In this document: piece after piece, positions 46,716 to 61,154 of the stretch
Position numbering within the stretch: the first letter of the stretch is position 1
Layout: every line of letters begins with the position of its first letter
Position numbers and translations under genes: made by a program
Notes under the pieces: model-generated
What the model was told of the DNA's origin: nothing
Databases searched by the model: none
Seen by the model: only the letters and a program-made list of their open reading frames with translations
Assembly: GCF_015471405.1 (NCBI RefSeq)
Contig: NZ_BLVZ01000005.1
Coordinates: forward strand, 124,001 to 188,000
From: Pseudomonas cichorii
Lineage (GTDB): Bacteria; Pseudomonadota; Gammaproteobacteria; Pseudomonadales; Pseudomonadaceae
Reading direction: 5' to 3'
DNA length: 64,000 nucleotides

Positions 46716-48260
46716 GTGAACCGGCCCACGCCCGTTAAAACCGATAATTTCTTCCTGCTGATCTTTCGTGCGCTGCGCCACCGCCGTGTACCGATTGCTT
46801 TGCGTATTGCCAGCCATAACGTGATCCTGGTCGCCTTGGCGCTGGTGATCTACGCCGGCGTCATGGGCCTGCAATTCAAGCAGGCCATGCACGAACAGGC
46901 CGACGCACTGGGGCAGGCCCTGACCACACAGACCGCAACCTCGGCGACCGAGCTGCTGGTGTCCAACGACATCCTCAGCCTCAACGTGCTGCTGGGCAAT
47001 CTGGTCAAGAACCCGCTGGTGGCCCACGCTGCCATCTATAGCGTGGATAACCGCATTCTCGCGGAGGCCGGTCAACGTCCAAAAAACAGCCTGCTGGGTG
47101 AAGCCCAGGGTCTTTATGAAATAAAGATCACCTTCCAGGACGTGATGGCCGGTCACCTGCGTATCAGCCTGGACATGACGCAATTCCAGCAGCCCATGAC
47201 CATCAGCCTGCAAAGCATGGGTATTCTGGCTGGCATCCTGCTCGCGCTGGCGCTGACCCTGAGCCTGCGTCTGGGTCGCCATATCTCCACGCCACTGCTG
47301 CAACTGCGGATCTGGCTGCGCGATATCGACCCTTACACACCTGCCACCGACCGCCAGGACGAAATCGGCGATCTGGCGCGTCAACTGCGCTCCTCCTTCG
47401 CACCACCGGTTCCAGAGCCTGAAATACCACCGGAACCCGAATACAGCGAAGACGACGATGCGTATCTGGAGCCTGAGGACGAGAAACCTGCGCCTTCATT
47501 TTCAGCTCGCGATACCGGCTTCGACGAAACGCCCAAGCCTCGCGTGATCGCGCCTCCCGCGCAACGCCGCTTCGTGGCCGAAGAAGATGAAGAGGACGAG
47601 GAAGATCCGTTTGCCGATCTTCGTGACAGCTCCAGCAACGCACCGGCCATTCGCCCTGCTTCGGTACTGTCCACCCCTAGCGAACCCCAACACAGCGCCG
47701 TGCTGGCCGTGCAACTGGGCGCTCAGGATCAACTTCGCCGCCTGCCTCGCGCTCGCCTGACCGATCTGCTGCAACGCTATCGTGACTGCCTCGATCAGGC
47801 CGCGTCGCTGTATGACAGCGAGCTGCATACCTTGAATGACGGCAGCACGTTGATGCTGTTCCACAGCCAGGAAAGCGGTGAGGACTACCTGACCAATGCG
47901 ATCTGTTGCGGCGAGTTGCTGCGCGCATTGAGCCACGCCTTGCAGATCGAAGTTGCCGACAGTGGCATCACGCTGCAATTGCAATTGGGCCTGACGCTGG
48001 GTGAAGGCCTGTCCGGCCTGAGCCAGATCGATCTGCTGCTGACCGAAACCGCCCAGGACGCACTGGCGCTGTCCCAGCACAGCCGCAACCTGCTGCTGGT
48101 GGAACGCAAGATCAACGACGACGCCCTGATCCGCCAGCGCGCCCGCATCCGCCCGATCGCCAGCCCGGAAGGTGCCTGCTGCGTCGAGCGCCTGATGGAG
48201 CCTTACCCGTCGATGCTGGAACGCCAGCTGGCACGCATGCATGAGACGCACAAGGCCTGA
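46716..48260 (+). CDS. Membrane protein of the YtjB/AhpA (SMP) type
   Basis: 514 aa. TM1 at about 32-52 (VILVALALVIYAGVMGLQF), a periplasmic segment of ~100 residues (DALGQALTTQTATSATELL...) and TM2 near 160-185 (MGILAGILLALALTLSLRL). A HAMP-like part follows, then a Pro/Glu/Asp-rich linker (about 240-330) and a cytoplasmic domain. The N-terminal half fits the SMP family often encoded beside serB. Start is GTG 46716 (VNRPTPVKTD). The stop codon TGA falls at the edge of a truncated REP word (GAATGAATTCGCTCC). Function unknown. Confidence 0.75.
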   Translation: MNRPTPVKTDNFFLLIFRALRHRRVPIALRIASHNVILVALALVIYAGVMGLQFKQAMHEQADALGQALTTQTATSATELLVSNDILSLNVLLGNLVKNPLVAHAAIYSVDNRILAEAGQRPKNSLLGEAQGLYEIKITFQDVMAGHLRISLDMTQFQQPMTISLQSMGILAGILLALALTLSLRLGRHISTPLLQLRIWLRDIDPYTPATDRQDEIGDLARQLRSSFAPPVPEPEIPPEPEYSEDDDAYLEPEDEKPAPSFSARDTGFDETPKPRVIAPPAQRRFVAEEDEEDEEDPFADLRDSSSNAPAIRPASVLSTPSEPQHSAVLAVQLGAQDQLRRLPRARLTDLLQRYRDCLDQAASLYDSELHTLNDGSTLMLFHSQESGEDYLTNAICCGELLRALSHALQIEVADSGITLQLQLGLTLGEGLSGLSQIDLLLTETAQDALALSQHSRNLLLVERKINDDALIRQRARIRPIASPEGACCVERLMEPYPSMLERQLARMHETHKA

Positions 48261-48293
48261 ATGAATTCGCTCCCACTGGGCGCGGTGTAGAAT

Positions 48294-48477
48294 TAATGCC
48301 GATCAGTTAAGGCATATATATTCACCTGTGGGAGCGGCCTTGGCCGCGACGACCAACTTACAGGCAACACATTTTCGGTGCCTGAAACCGGGCTGTCGCG
48401 GCCAAGGCCCCTCCCACGGATTGTGACTCCAGCCACCCGTTTTTTTTGAAATCAGCCTCTTAACTGATCAGCATTAC
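48294..48477. repeat. Composite palindromic repeat (REPIN with conserved outer arms), copy 2
   Basis: Inner arms 48328-48349 (GTGGGAGCGGCCTTGG...) and 48396-48417 pair with one mismatch. Outer arms TAATGCCGATCAGTTAAG (48294-48311) and CTTAACTGATCAGCATTA (48460-48477) pair at 17 of 18 positions. They match the outer arms of the element at 11207-11353 although the inner repeat family differs. A half REP (GAATTCGCTCCCAC) precedes it at 48263-48276. It fills the gap between two convergent genes. Confidence 0.85.
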
Positions 48478-48492
48478 GGTGTAGTAGCCCAC

Positions 48493-48522
48493 AAAAAAGC
48501 CCGCATCGCTGCGGGCTTTTTT
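48493..48522. terminator. Bidirectional terminator after the lipoprotein gene
   Basis: AAAAAAGCCCGC, ATCGCT loop, GCGGGCTTTTTT: a perfect 12-base inverted repeat with T-runs in both directions. It is 13 bases past the stop codon of the lipoprotein gene at 48536. Confidence 0.93.
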
Positions 48523-48535
48523 GTGGGGTTCAGAC

Positions 48536-49231
48536 TTAGAAGCGAAACACTTCAAGGTCTGTCCGTATTGGTGAAGCCATCGGGATCTTCGGCTTGTCGG
48601 GCTCTTTGGCCTTCACAACCGGCGCCTTCTTCGGCTCGTCGACGACTTGCCAGGAAATCGGCTTGACCGCGACGCTGACCTGTTCGGCAAGACGTTGCAG
48701 CAGAATACCCTGCGCCCTGACCTGATCGGCAGAGCCACCAGTGTGAACCTCTTCCAGGTGGACCAGGCGGCTGTCGCGAACATTGCCCTTGCGGTCCAGC
48801 AAACGCCATTGCGCATCGAGCACGGCAGGTTGCTTGGCACCCGAATCAAGGCGGGTGATCGACAACACGATCTGTACATCCGGCTTGAAATTCGCGACAG
48901 CAGGAGCGAGTACGACTCGCTGGCTATCGAGCTTCCAGGCCAGTTGACGCAGAAGAAGCTGGTCAATGTCCGAAGACAGGTTGCCAGCCCAACGGCCATC
49001 AGGTGAAGCCGTCAACGTACCGTCAGGTTGACGTTGCAGCAGGGTTTCACGTTGCAGGTAGTCAGCAACTGAAACCGGACCCAGCAAAACAGCAAGCCCC
49101 GTGCTCTGTTTTGGCTGGCCCGGGTCACCACTGTCCAGCTGATACAGCGCGGTAGGCTGATGCATACTGCAACCAGCCAACCCCAAAACGCCCGTCATCA
49201 ACAAGACAAAGGGAAGGCGTAGAAAATTCAT
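48536..49231 (-). CDS. PqiC/YmbA-type ABC-transport auxiliary lipoprotein
   Basis: 231 aa. Signal peptide with lipobox LAGCSM (Cys21) predicts a lipoprotein. The mature part starts LYQLDSG and contains VLLGPVSVADYLQRETLL and DQLLLRQLAWKLDS, the layout of the PqiC/YmbA domain found with MCE-type lipid transport systems. The C-terminus is a Lys/Pro-rich tail (VKAKEPDKPKIPM). No MCE or permease gene is nearby, so the partner is unknown. It is the gene downstream of parC, separated by 180 bases. Confidence 0.8.
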   Translation of the reverse strand: MNFLRLPFVLLMTGVLGLAGCSMHQPTALYQLDSGDPGQPKQSTGLAVLLGPVSVADYLQRETLLQRQPDGTLTASPDGRWAGNLSSDIDQLLLRQLAWKLDSQRVVLAPAVANFKPDVQIVLSITRLDSGAKQPAVLDAQWRLLDRKGNVRDSRLVHLEEVHTGGSADQVRAQGILLQRLAEQVSVAVKPISWQVVDEPKKAPVVKAKEPDKPKIPMASPIRTDLEVFRF

Positions 49232-49411
49232 CGTCCCATCCAGGTGGCCGCCTCAGGCGGCCACAGTGTAGATACTTATAGGCTCATGCAGGCACTGCGC
49301 CACGCCGAGACCCCAAGACACCATATCATCCGTGAATATTCGCCATGACTCCAGCGATTATGCGTCGATCTTCATGGCAAAACGAAGACCGCTGGCTCTA
49401 AATGAATATTC

Positions 49412-51667
49412 CTAGCTGTTTTCCACCAACAGGGCATCCACACGCTGGAAGCCTCTTGGCAGTTTGTTCCCTCGTCGACCACGTTCTCCTTTGTAATGTT
49501 CAAGGTCTTCGGCCTTGAGCGACAGAGTGCGCTTGCCAGCCTGAAGCACCAGCGTAGCGCCTTGCGGGATTACCGCCAGATCTGTCACATACTCTTCCCG
49601 GCTCGCGACACGCTCGCCTGGAATACCGATGATCTTGTTGCCTTTGCCTTTACCCAACTGAGGCAAGTCGCTGACTCTGAAAACCAGTAATCGGCCTTCA
49701 GTGGTCACGGCTGCCAGCCAGTTATGTTCACGATCTGCCACAGGCCGCGGCAGAATGACTTTCGAGCCTGTCGGCAGGCTCAGCAATGCCTTGCCAGCCT
49801 TGTTCTTGGCCTGCAAGTCTTCACCTTTTACCACAAAACCGTAACCGGCATCCGACGCGATAACGTACAGCGCTTCATCTTCCGGCAACAGCACGCACTC
49901 GAAGGTCGCGCCTGGCGGTGGTTGCAGTTTGCCGGTCAATGGCTCGCCCTGACCACGCGCATTCGGCAAGGTATGGGCTGCCACCGAGTAGCTGCGCCCG
50001 GTCGAGTCGATAAAGACGGCAAACTGGTTGGAGCGCCCGATGGCCGAGGTCTTGAAGCCATCGCCTGCTTTATAGGAAAGCCCTGTGGCGTCGACATCAT
50101 GGCCCTTGGCGCAACGCACCCAGCCTTTTTCGGACAATACGACCGTCACCGGTTCGGTCGGCATCAGTTCGTTTTCGGACAACGCTTTGGCTTCGGCACG
50201 CGCAACGATAGGCGAGCGACGGTCATCGCCATAGGTTTCGGCGTCGGCAATCAGCTCGCTACGCACCAGTTTGCGCAGCTTGGACTCGCTGCCCAGCAGG
50301 GCCTGAAGCTTGGCCTGCTCCTTGAGCAAGGCATCCTGTTCACTGCGCAGCTTCATCTCTTCCAGACGCGCCAACTGACGCAGACGGGTATCGAGAATGT
50401 AGTCAGCCTGGATTTCTGTCAGACCAAAGCGCGCGATCAGCTCTGCACGCGGATGTTCGGCGGTACGGATGATGTGGATAACTTCATCCAGGTTCAGATA
50501 CGCCGTGAGCAAACCGTCCAACAGGTGCAGGCGATGCTCGACCTTGTCGAGACGGTACTGCAAACGACGGCGAACGGTTGCGATACGGAATACAAGCCAC
50601 TCGTTGAGCAGTGCTTTCAGGTTCTTGAGCTGTGGCTTGCCGTCCAGGCCGATGATGTTGATGTTCACCCGATAGCTGGACTCAAGCTCGGTCGTGGCGA
50701 ACAGATGCTGCATCAACTCGTCGAGTTCGACCCGGTTGGAGCGCGGGATAATCACGATGCGGCACGGGTTTTCGTGGTCCGACTCGTCACGCAGGTCTGC
50801 GACCATCGGCAACTTCTTGGCCTGCATCTGGGCCGCGATCTGCTCCAGCACCTTGGCGCCCGATACCTGATGCGGCAGCGCGGTGACCACGATGTCGCCA
50901 TCTTCAACGCGATACACGGCACGCATGCGCACCGAACCGCGACCGGTTTCGTAGATTTTCAGCAGGTCGGCGCGTGGCGTGATGATTTCCGCCTCGGTCG
51001 GGTAATCCGGGCCTTTGACGTGCTCACACAGGTCTTCGATGCTGGCCTTGGGGTCATCGAGCAGATGCACGCAGGCACTGGCCACTTCACGCAGGTTATG
51101 CGGCGGCACATCAGTGGCCATGCCCACGGCGATACCGGTGGTGCCATTGAGCAGGATATTCGGCAAACGTGCTGGCAAGACAGCAGGTTCATCCAGGGTT
51201 CCGTCAAAGTTCGGAACCCAGTCCGCAGTTCCCTGGCCCAGCTCGCTGAGCAGCACTTCGGAATAACGCGACAAACGGGCTTCGGTGTAACGCATGGCCG
51301 CGAAAGACTTGGGATCGTCCGGCGCACCCCAGTTACCCTGCCCGTCCACCAGCGTGTAGCGATAGCTGAATGGCTGGGCCATAAGGACCATGGCTTCGTA
51401 GCAGGCCGAGTCGCCGTGCGGGTGAAACTTGCCGAGCACGTCGCCCACGGTACGCGCCGACTTCTTGTGCTTGGAGTCAGCACCAAGGCCCAACTCGCTC
51501 ATGGCGTAGACAATGCGTCGCTGTACAGGCTTGAGGCCGTCACCGATATGCGGCAAGGCACGATCCATGATTACGTACATGGAGTAATTGAGGTAGGCCT
51601 GTTCGGTGAAGTCAGCCAGTGATCGGCGTTCTACGCCATCCAGGCTGAGGTCAAGGGAGTCGCTCAT
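49412..51667 (-). CDS. parC: DNA topoisomerase IV subunit A
   Basis: 751 aa breakage-reunion subunit that decatenates replicated chromosomes with ParE. Catalytic Tyr127 lies in [15 protein letters not shown]. The quinolone-determining segment [10 protein letters not shown] (82-91) has wild-type Ser87 and Glu91. The C-terminal beta-pinwheel is degenerate (from about 490). It is last of a tight leftward group that starts at parE, with two small genes between them. Confidence 0.98.
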   Translation of the reverse strand: MSDSLDLSLDGVERRSLADFTEQAYLNYSMYVIMDRALPHIGDGLKPVQRRIVYAMSELGLGADSKHKKSARTVGDVLGKFHPHGDSACYEAMVLMAQPFSYRYTLVDGQGNWGAPDDPKSFAAMRYTEARLSRYSEVLLSELGQGTADWVPNFDGTLDEPAVLPARLPNILLNGTTGIAVGMATDVPPHNLREVASACVHLLDDPKASIEDLCEHVKGPDYPTEAEIITPRADLLKIYETGRGSVRMRAVYRVEDGDIVVTALPHQVSGAKVLEQIAAQMQAKKLPMVADLRDESDHENPCRIVIIPRSNRVELDELMQHLFATTELESSYRVNINIIGLDGKPQLKNLKALLNEWLVFRIATVRRRLQYRLDKVEHRLHLLDGLLTAYLNLDEVIHIIRTAEHPRAELIARFGLTEIQADYILDTRLRQLARLEEMKLRSEQDALLKEQAKLQALLGSESKLRKLVRSELIADAETYGDDRRSPIVARAEAKALSENELMPTEPVTVVLSEKGWVRCAKGHDVDATGLSYKAGDGFKTSAIGRSNQFAVFIDSTGRSYSVAAHTLPNARGQGEPLTGKLQPPPGATFECVLLPEDEALYVIASDAGYGFVVKGEDLQAKNKAGKALLSLPTGSKVILPRPVADREHNWLAAVTTEGRLLVFRVSDLPQLGKGKGNKIIGIPGERVASREEYVTDLAVIPQGATLVLQAGKRTLSLKAEDLEHYKGERGRRGNKLPRGFQRVDALLVENS

Positions 51668-51677
51668 GCGGGCCTCA

Positions 51678-52195
51678 TCATTTTGTCGTCTGACGCAGCA
51701 GCAAGGTGCCGCCGCGCTGGGTAAATTCGAGTTGTTTCATTGCACTCATGCCAAGCAATATCTGTTCGCCCTCAAGGCCGGGCGCTACAAAGGCACGCAC
51801 GTTGCGCAGGACGATATCGCCCACTTGCAGGCTGTCGAGCACTGCCCGATAGCCACGGCTTTCGCCATTGGCGGTGCTCACCGTAACCGGTACGCCTCGT
51901 GACAGGCTCAGCTTATCGGCCACCTCAGAGGGTATCGCCACATCGGTCGCACCGGTATCGATCATGAACTCCACTGGCCGACCGTTGATCTGCCCGGTAC
52001 TGACGAAGTGCCCCTGACGATTGGCCAGCAATTGCACTTCTATATAACCCTTGCCGTGTTGCGAAGCGACATGGGTATTGGGGTTCTGTTGCCGGTCTTC
52101 CCAGTCGCCGAAAAAGCGCGTGGCCAGAAACAGCCCGGCGCCCCAGGCAAGGAACATCAGGATCTTGCCAGCACGCTTGCCGGGAAGCGGCTGAT

Positions 52196-52199
<4 letters not shown>
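51678..52199 (-). CDS. Retropepsin-like aspartic protease (TIGR02281 family)
   Basis: 173 aa. One N-terminal membrane helix (about 12-28, [17 protein letters not shown]) precedes a periplasmic retropepsin-fold domain with the single catalytic motif [10 protein letters not shown] (Asp81), so it would work as a dimer. [13 protein letters not shown] is the second conserved block. The substrate is unknown. It overlaps the upstream esterase-like gene by four bases and lies ten bases before parC, so all are coupled. Confidence 0.88.
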
Positions 52200-55083
<2,884 letters not shown>

Positions 55084-55168
55084 TCATCATCAATAATTCA
55101 TGGATATGCAGGAGCGCGTTTGCTTGCACAACAGCGCGGTGTCTGGGACACAGCGTAATTTCCTGCGA

Positions 55169-55786
55169 TTACAACCCGGATATATCAATTGCCCGCAACA
55201 GATCGGGCGCAAATCCGGCAAAACTCAGCAAAGCCGGCATCTGCTCGGCAAAGCCTTGATAACTGTGGTCGCCACCGGCCTGGATACGCAGTGCGCAAGC
55301 GCGGTAAAACGCTTCGGCACGACGGTAATCAAGGGTTTCATCACCGGTCTGCAACCATACCTGAATACGCTCAGGGTCCAGTGGAGCGGGTACTTCAAGC
55401 TCCGCCAATGCCGTTATATGGTCGCGGGTCAATTCCCAGCTCTCACCGGTATACAGGTTTTGCTGGGTACCGAGGTAGCCATCGAACAACTGGTGCGGAT
55501 TGACAGCCGGATTGATCAGGACCGCCTTGAGGCCGTGCCGATGCGCCAAATGAGTCGCATAGTAGCCGCCGAGCGAGCTGCCGACCAGCAAAGGCCGCCC
55601 AAGCGCCTGGATTGCGGACTCCAGTTGAGCCATGGCCTGACGTGGATGGTGGTGCAGTTCAGGTACAAGCAGTTGCTCACCCACACCCAATGAGCTCATC
55701 AGGGCGATCAACAGGCTGGCCTTTTTCGACAGAGCCGAGCTGTTCAGGCCATGAATGTACAGCAATGTTGGTGTGTCGCTGATCAA
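55169..55786 (-). CDS. yqiA: YqiA family alpha/beta-hydrolase (esterase)
   Basis: 205 aa. YIHGLNSS is the oxyanion region, the nucleophile Ser71 sits in VGSSLGGYYA, the acid is in LQTGDETLDY and the His in GGDHSYQGF. YqiA of E. coli hydrolyses short-chain and palmitoyl-CoA esters in vitro; the cellular substrate is unknown. It lies between cpdA and parE, the same context as in enterobacteria. Confidence 0.92.
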   Translation of the reverse strand: MISDTPTLLYIHGLNSSALSKKASLLIALMSSLGVGEQLLVPELHHHPRQAMAQLESAIQALGRPLLVGSSLGGYYATHLAHRHGLKAVLINPAVNPHQLFDGYLGTQQNLYTGESWELTRDHITALAELEVPAPLDPERIQVWLQTGDETLDYRRAEAFYRACALRIQAGGDHSYQGFAEQMPALLSFAGFAPDLLRAIDISGL

Positions 55787-55875
55787 GCCGTCTCTCCCGA
55801 AGCCCGGAACAAAACCACGTAGTTTACAGGGATGTACGACTCAAGGCCTTACTGGAATGCGTCGTTCGACAGCGC

Positions 55876-56682
55876 TCAATAGCCGGTGCCGCCATAGTCG
55901 ACTTCGAATTGCATGCCGACAACACGGGAAACGCCGGTTTCGAGCTGCCCGTCATCATGCAGGCGCAGCCAGCGATAGCCCGGCGCGGCGGTATCGAGGG
56001 TGAAATCCACACTGCCCGGCGCGAACTGGATACAGGTGGACGGCGAAGCCAGTAGCCTCACCCCGTTACGCTGCTGATCGAATTCCTGATGCACATGCCC
56101 CCACAGCACGGCCCGCACCTGGGGAAAACGGTCCAGCACCGCGAACAGTGCGTCGGCATTACGCAAACCGATAGGTGCCATCCAGTCACAGCCGATTGGC
56201 ACCGGATGATGATGCAGGCAAACCAGATGATGTCGATCCGGCGCCTCGCTCAAGGACTGCTCCAGCAATTGCAATTGCTGCTCCTGCAGGAAACCGGGCA
56301 CCGAGCCGGGCACCGCCGAATCCAGCAGCGTGACTCGCCAGCGGCCGACATCTACCACAGGTTCCTGAAGGTCACTGTGCTGCGCGGCATGAGCCATTTG
56401 CGGCAATTCATCGTGATTACCGGGAAACCAGCGCGCAGGGGCTGCGATCTGTTCGCTGATCTGACGAAACGCCTGATAGGACTCCACGCTGCCGTCCTGG
56501 GAAACATCGCCACTGGCAATCACAAGGTCGATGCCTTGCTGCTCGGCCAGTACCAGCTCAACGACCTTTTCCAGACTATCGCGGGTATTCATGCCCAGCA
56601 ACGTACCGTCCGTTTCAGCAAACAAATGGCTGTCGGACAGTTGCACCACTAAAACTGATGATGATCGGGATGCGCTCGGCAA
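55876..56682 (-). CDS. cpdA: 3',5'-cyclic-AMP phosphodiesterase
   Basis: 268 aa class III metallophosphoesterase that lowers cAMP and so modulates Vfr/Crp control. The dimetal motifs are all visible: LSDSHLF, ASGDVSQDG, PGNHDE, CLHHHPVP and WGHVHQEFD. It lies between DUF1249 (101 bases upstream) and yqiA (89 bases downstream). Vfr-dependent feedback on cpdA is known in P. aeruginosa; I did not identify a Vfr site here. Confidence 0.95.
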   Translation of the reverse strand: MPSASRSSSVLVVQLSDSHLFAETDGTLLGMNTRDSLEKVVELVLAEQQGIDLVIASGDVSQDGSVESYQAFRQISEQIAAPARWFPGNHDELPQMAHAAQHSDLQEPVVDVGRWRVTLLDSAVPGSVPGFLQEQQLQLLEQSLSEAPDRHHLVCLHHHPVPIGCDWMAPIGLRNADALFAVLDRFPQVRAVLWGHVHQEFDQQRNGVRLLASPSTCIQFAPGSVDFTLDTAAPGYRWLRLHDDGQLETGVSRVVGMQFEVDYGGTGY

Positions 56683-56783
56683 GGCCGTCTCCTTGAGCGA
56701 ATTCAGCGCGATTATGAGATGCGGGAAGAGGCAGGTAAATCAGGAAAATGGACCTGGATCACATTTGGCAGAGCAGGCAGGTT

Positions 56784-57236
56784 TCAGCGTACCGCTTCAA
56801 ACTCGTGACCACACGCCAGACAGTGGCTCAGCCACTCGCCCAGGAAGAGGTTGAGCTGCGCCTTTTCGTCAGGTTGATGCATGTCGGCATTGGGGTACGG
56901 ATAAATCCCCCGAAAACGTCGGGCATGCTCGGCACCGATGACTTCGGCCATGCGCGCATCGTGGTAGACCTGGACTTCAAGGCGCGGGACCGGCAGCCAG
57001 GGCAGGCTGTGCTCCTGGCGGACTTGCAGGGTTGTGGTGTACGGGCAGTCGAGCAGCACTTCGACAGCAAGGACGCCAAGCATCTGGTCGCCCTGGGTCA
57101 CCGCCACCCGGCGCGAGCTTTGCTGGTTACGCATGTCGGGAAGCAGACGCATCAAGCGCGCGTAGTTGGCCTCGCACGCCGCCTGTAGCCCGGCAAGATC
57201 GACACGGTAGCGCTCGCGCAAAAGATTCACGACCAT
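56784..57236 (-). CDS. DUF1249 domain protein (YqiB-like)
   Basis: 150 aa, soluble, no recognised catalytic motif. Conserved patches are RLMRLLPDM near the N-terminus, VLLDCPYTTTLQVRQE, PRLEVQVYHDARMAEV and YPYPNADMHQPDEKAQLN. This fits the DUF1249/YqiB family, which is found between nudF and cpdA in many gammaproteobacteria. Function unknown. Its ATG lies inside the last codons of nudF (10-base overlap). Confidence 0.88.
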   Translation of the reverse strand: MVVNLLRERYRVDLAGLQAACEANYARLMRLLPDMRNQQSSRRVAVTQGDQMLGVLAVEVLLDCPYTTTLQVRQEHSLPWLPVPRLEVQVYHDARMAEVIGAEHARRFRGIYPYPNADMHQPDEKAQLNLFLGEWLSHCLACGHEFEAVR

Positions 57237-57844
57237 AACCCCCTTATTTCAGCGCGGTTCAACGCCAGCCATTGCAAGGCAATGATCGTTGCCGCATTCA
57301 TGATTCGTCCGTCAGCCACGGCTTGTATCGCATCGTCGAACGACCAGACCGTCACGCGGATATCTTCGCCCTCGGACTCAAGCCCGTGCAATCCGCCTGC
57401 CCCATGACTGTCGCACTGCCCCATGAACAGATGAACGAATTCGTCACTGCCACCGGGCGAAGGGAAGTACTTGGTTATCGGCCATAACGCGCTGAAGACA
57501 AGCCCAGCTTCCTCCTCTGCTTCGCGATGAGCAACTTCTTCCGGCTGTTCATCCTTGTCGATCAATCCGGCCACCAGCTCGATCAGCCAGGGGTTGGTAC
57601 TCTTTTCAAGTGCGCCCACGCGAAACTGCTCGATCAGCACCACTTCATCACGCCTGGCGTCATAAGGCAGCACGCAGACGGCATCATGACGAACGAACAG
57701 TTCGCGGCTGATTTCCTTGCCCAGGCCACCGGCAAACAGCTCGTGGCGCAGGTACAACTTGTCGAGCTTGTAGAACCCCCGGAAGCAGCTTTCGCGCCGG
57801 GTGATCTCAAAAGCCGTTGGCGTTGATCGGGTGTTCTGAGGCAT
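57227..57844 (-). CDS. nudF: ADP-ribose pyrophosphatase
   Basis: 205 aa Nudix hydrolase that cuts ADP-ribose to AMP and ribose-5-phosphate. The Nudix box is GLIDKDEQPEEVAHREAEEEAGL, that is G-x5-E-x7-RE-x2-EE-x-G. The YFPSPGGSDEFVHLF block is typical of the ADPR subfamily. ATG 57844 (MPQNTRS) gives the length of close relatives; an ATG seven codons upstream is possible. First gene of the leftward topoisomerase IV group. Confidence 0.94.
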   Translation of the reverse strand: MPQNTRSTPTAFEITRRESCFRGFYKLDKLYLRHELFAGGLGKEISRELFVRHDAVCVLPYDARRDEVVLIEQFRVGALEKSTNPWLIELVAGLIDKDEQPEEVAHREAEEEAGLVFSALWPITKYFPSPGGSDEFVHLFMGQCDSHGAGGLHGLESEGEDIRVTVWSFDDAIQAVADGRIMNAATIIALQWLALNRAEIRGLWS

Positions 57845-58052
57845 AGGTTTCTCGCTTACGACCATCTTTGACTTCGGGCCATCCTAACGCGCATCGACTC
57901 CCGGATGCAGCCCCCTTGAAGATGCAGGGTAGACGGCCATGGCCTAAAACACTTCTAATCCGCCAAGTGGCGAACCGAAGACGTTGTTTGCAGTCCAAGC
58001 AGCCTGCATGCGAACAACGCAACCGCCTCCATTGATATCGCCAAGGACCAAC

Positions 58053-58799
58053 ATGTCGTTATTGAGGATCACTTCACTGGCTTGTCTGGGCCTGATGCTG
58101 GCTGCCTGCCAAAGCATTTTCACGCCCAACATGCGCACCCCGCTGCAAGTCCAGCGCGATGCTTCCGAGCTGATAAAGCCAGGTTGCACCACCACCGATT
58201 GCCCGCTGGTCAATGTCGACACCGTACACTTTCCCGACGAGCCAAGGCTGGACGCCATTGTCCAGAAGACCTTGCTGCAACTGACCCGCACGGATTCAGG
58301 CGCACCGCTGCCGGCCTCGATCAAGGATTATCAGGAACAGTTTCTGAGCCGCGCCACAGGTCGCAACAGCAGCTATCTGCAAGCCAAGGTACGCGAACAG
58401 CATGACGGTATCGTGGTGGTCGAGCTGTCGAGTTATCTGGACACCGGCGGTGCCCATGGCAACCCTGGCAGAGCGTTCATCAACTACTCACGCCAGCAGC
58501 AGAAAGTCCTGACCCTGGCCGATATGGTAGTTCCAGGCAAGGAAAACGAGTTCTGGGAAAAGGCCGAGCTGGCCCATCAGGCCTGGCTGGTTTCGACCAA
58601 GATGAATCAGGACAGTGAGTTCATGCAGACCTGGCCGTTCAAGAGGACGCCCAACATTGCCCTGACGTATGGATCGGTGATTCTGAAATATCCGGTGACC
58701 ACCATTGCGCCCTACTCCATGGGCCATATCGAGCTGAAGATTCCTTATCCGCAGCTCAATGGGGTTATCAGGCCGGAATTATTTCCTGGCCGCGGCTGA
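58053..58799 (+). CDS. DUF3298/RsiV-like lipoprotein
   Basis: 248 aa. The signal peptide MSLLRITSLACLGLMLAAC has a lipobox LAAC, so it is a predicted lipoprotein. The mature part has an N-terminal DUF4163-like segment (DYQEQFLSRATG, VVVELSSYLDTGGAHGNPG) and a C-terminal DUF3298 domain (VLTLADMVVPGKENEFWEKAE, YPQLNGVIRPEL). GGAHG is the recognisable family word. Function unknown, possibly envelope-related. The start at 58053 is chosen for the signal peptide; the open frame extends upstream. It is divergent from nudF over 208 bases, in which I see no other gene. Confidence 0.85.
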   Translation: MSLLRITSLACLGLMLAACQSIFTPNMRTPLQVQRDASELIKPGCTTTDCPLVNVDTVHFPDEPRLDAIVQKTLLQLTRTDSGAPLPASIKDYQEQFLSRATGRNSSYLQAKVREQHDGIVVVELSSYLDTGGAHGNPGRAFINYSRQQQKVLTLADMVVPGKENEFWEKAELAHQAWLVSTKMNQDSEFMQTWPFKRTPNIALTYGSVILKYPVTTIAPYSMGHIELKIPYPQLNGVIRPELFPGRG

Positions 58800-58805
58800 A
58801 AATCT

Positions 58806-58853
58806 GTAGGAGCGACTTCAGTCGCGAAAATTCGCGAATGAATTCGCTCCCAC
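58806..58853. repeat. REP pair between the DUF3298 lipoprotein gene and thiC
   Basis: Two REP units, 58806-58828 and 58831-58853, in opposite orientation with a two-base gap. The left arm is a variant (GCGACTTCAGTCGCGAA) that is itself palindromic, so the arms do not pair perfectly. It lies between convergent 3' ends, six bases past the lipoprotein gene and seven before the thiC stop codon. Confidence 0.9.
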
Positions 58854-58860
58854 CAGTTGA

Positions 58861-60858
<1,998 letters not shown>

Positions 60859-60902
60859 CCGACCCCGGACGACACTCAAGAGGACTCGCCGGGAGACGAG
60901 AA

Positions 60903-60995
60903 ATCTTGTTCCCTACGCAGGCGCTAACCTGATCAGGTTCAACGGGATCCGGTTTAACCGATCTCAGCCTCACAGCAAGGCACCCCGACAAGAAC
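60903..60995 (-). ncRNA. TPP riboswitch (THI element) upstream of thiC
   Basis: On the minus strand the aptamer reads GTCGGGGTGCC, then GCTGAGATCGG, then ACCTGATCAGGTTAGCG and CCTGCGTAGGGAACAAG. The conserved CUGAGA and ACCUGAU...GCGnAGGGAA words of the THI box are all present in order. The outer stem CTTGT/ACAAG closes it. It senses thiamine pyrophosphate and lowers thiC expression. Confidence 0.95.
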
Positions 60996-61154
60996 GTCGC
61001 AAGTCTATGATGGTCGGCCCTGCAAACACCAGCCTATTTATGCCGCCAGCGATAAATGGCCAATAGCCGATTGTTGCAGTCAAGTTCTGGCTCTACACTC
61101 GCTAACCCGGTTTTGCATCAAACCGGCATCATTACCATGAACAGGGAATGCATC

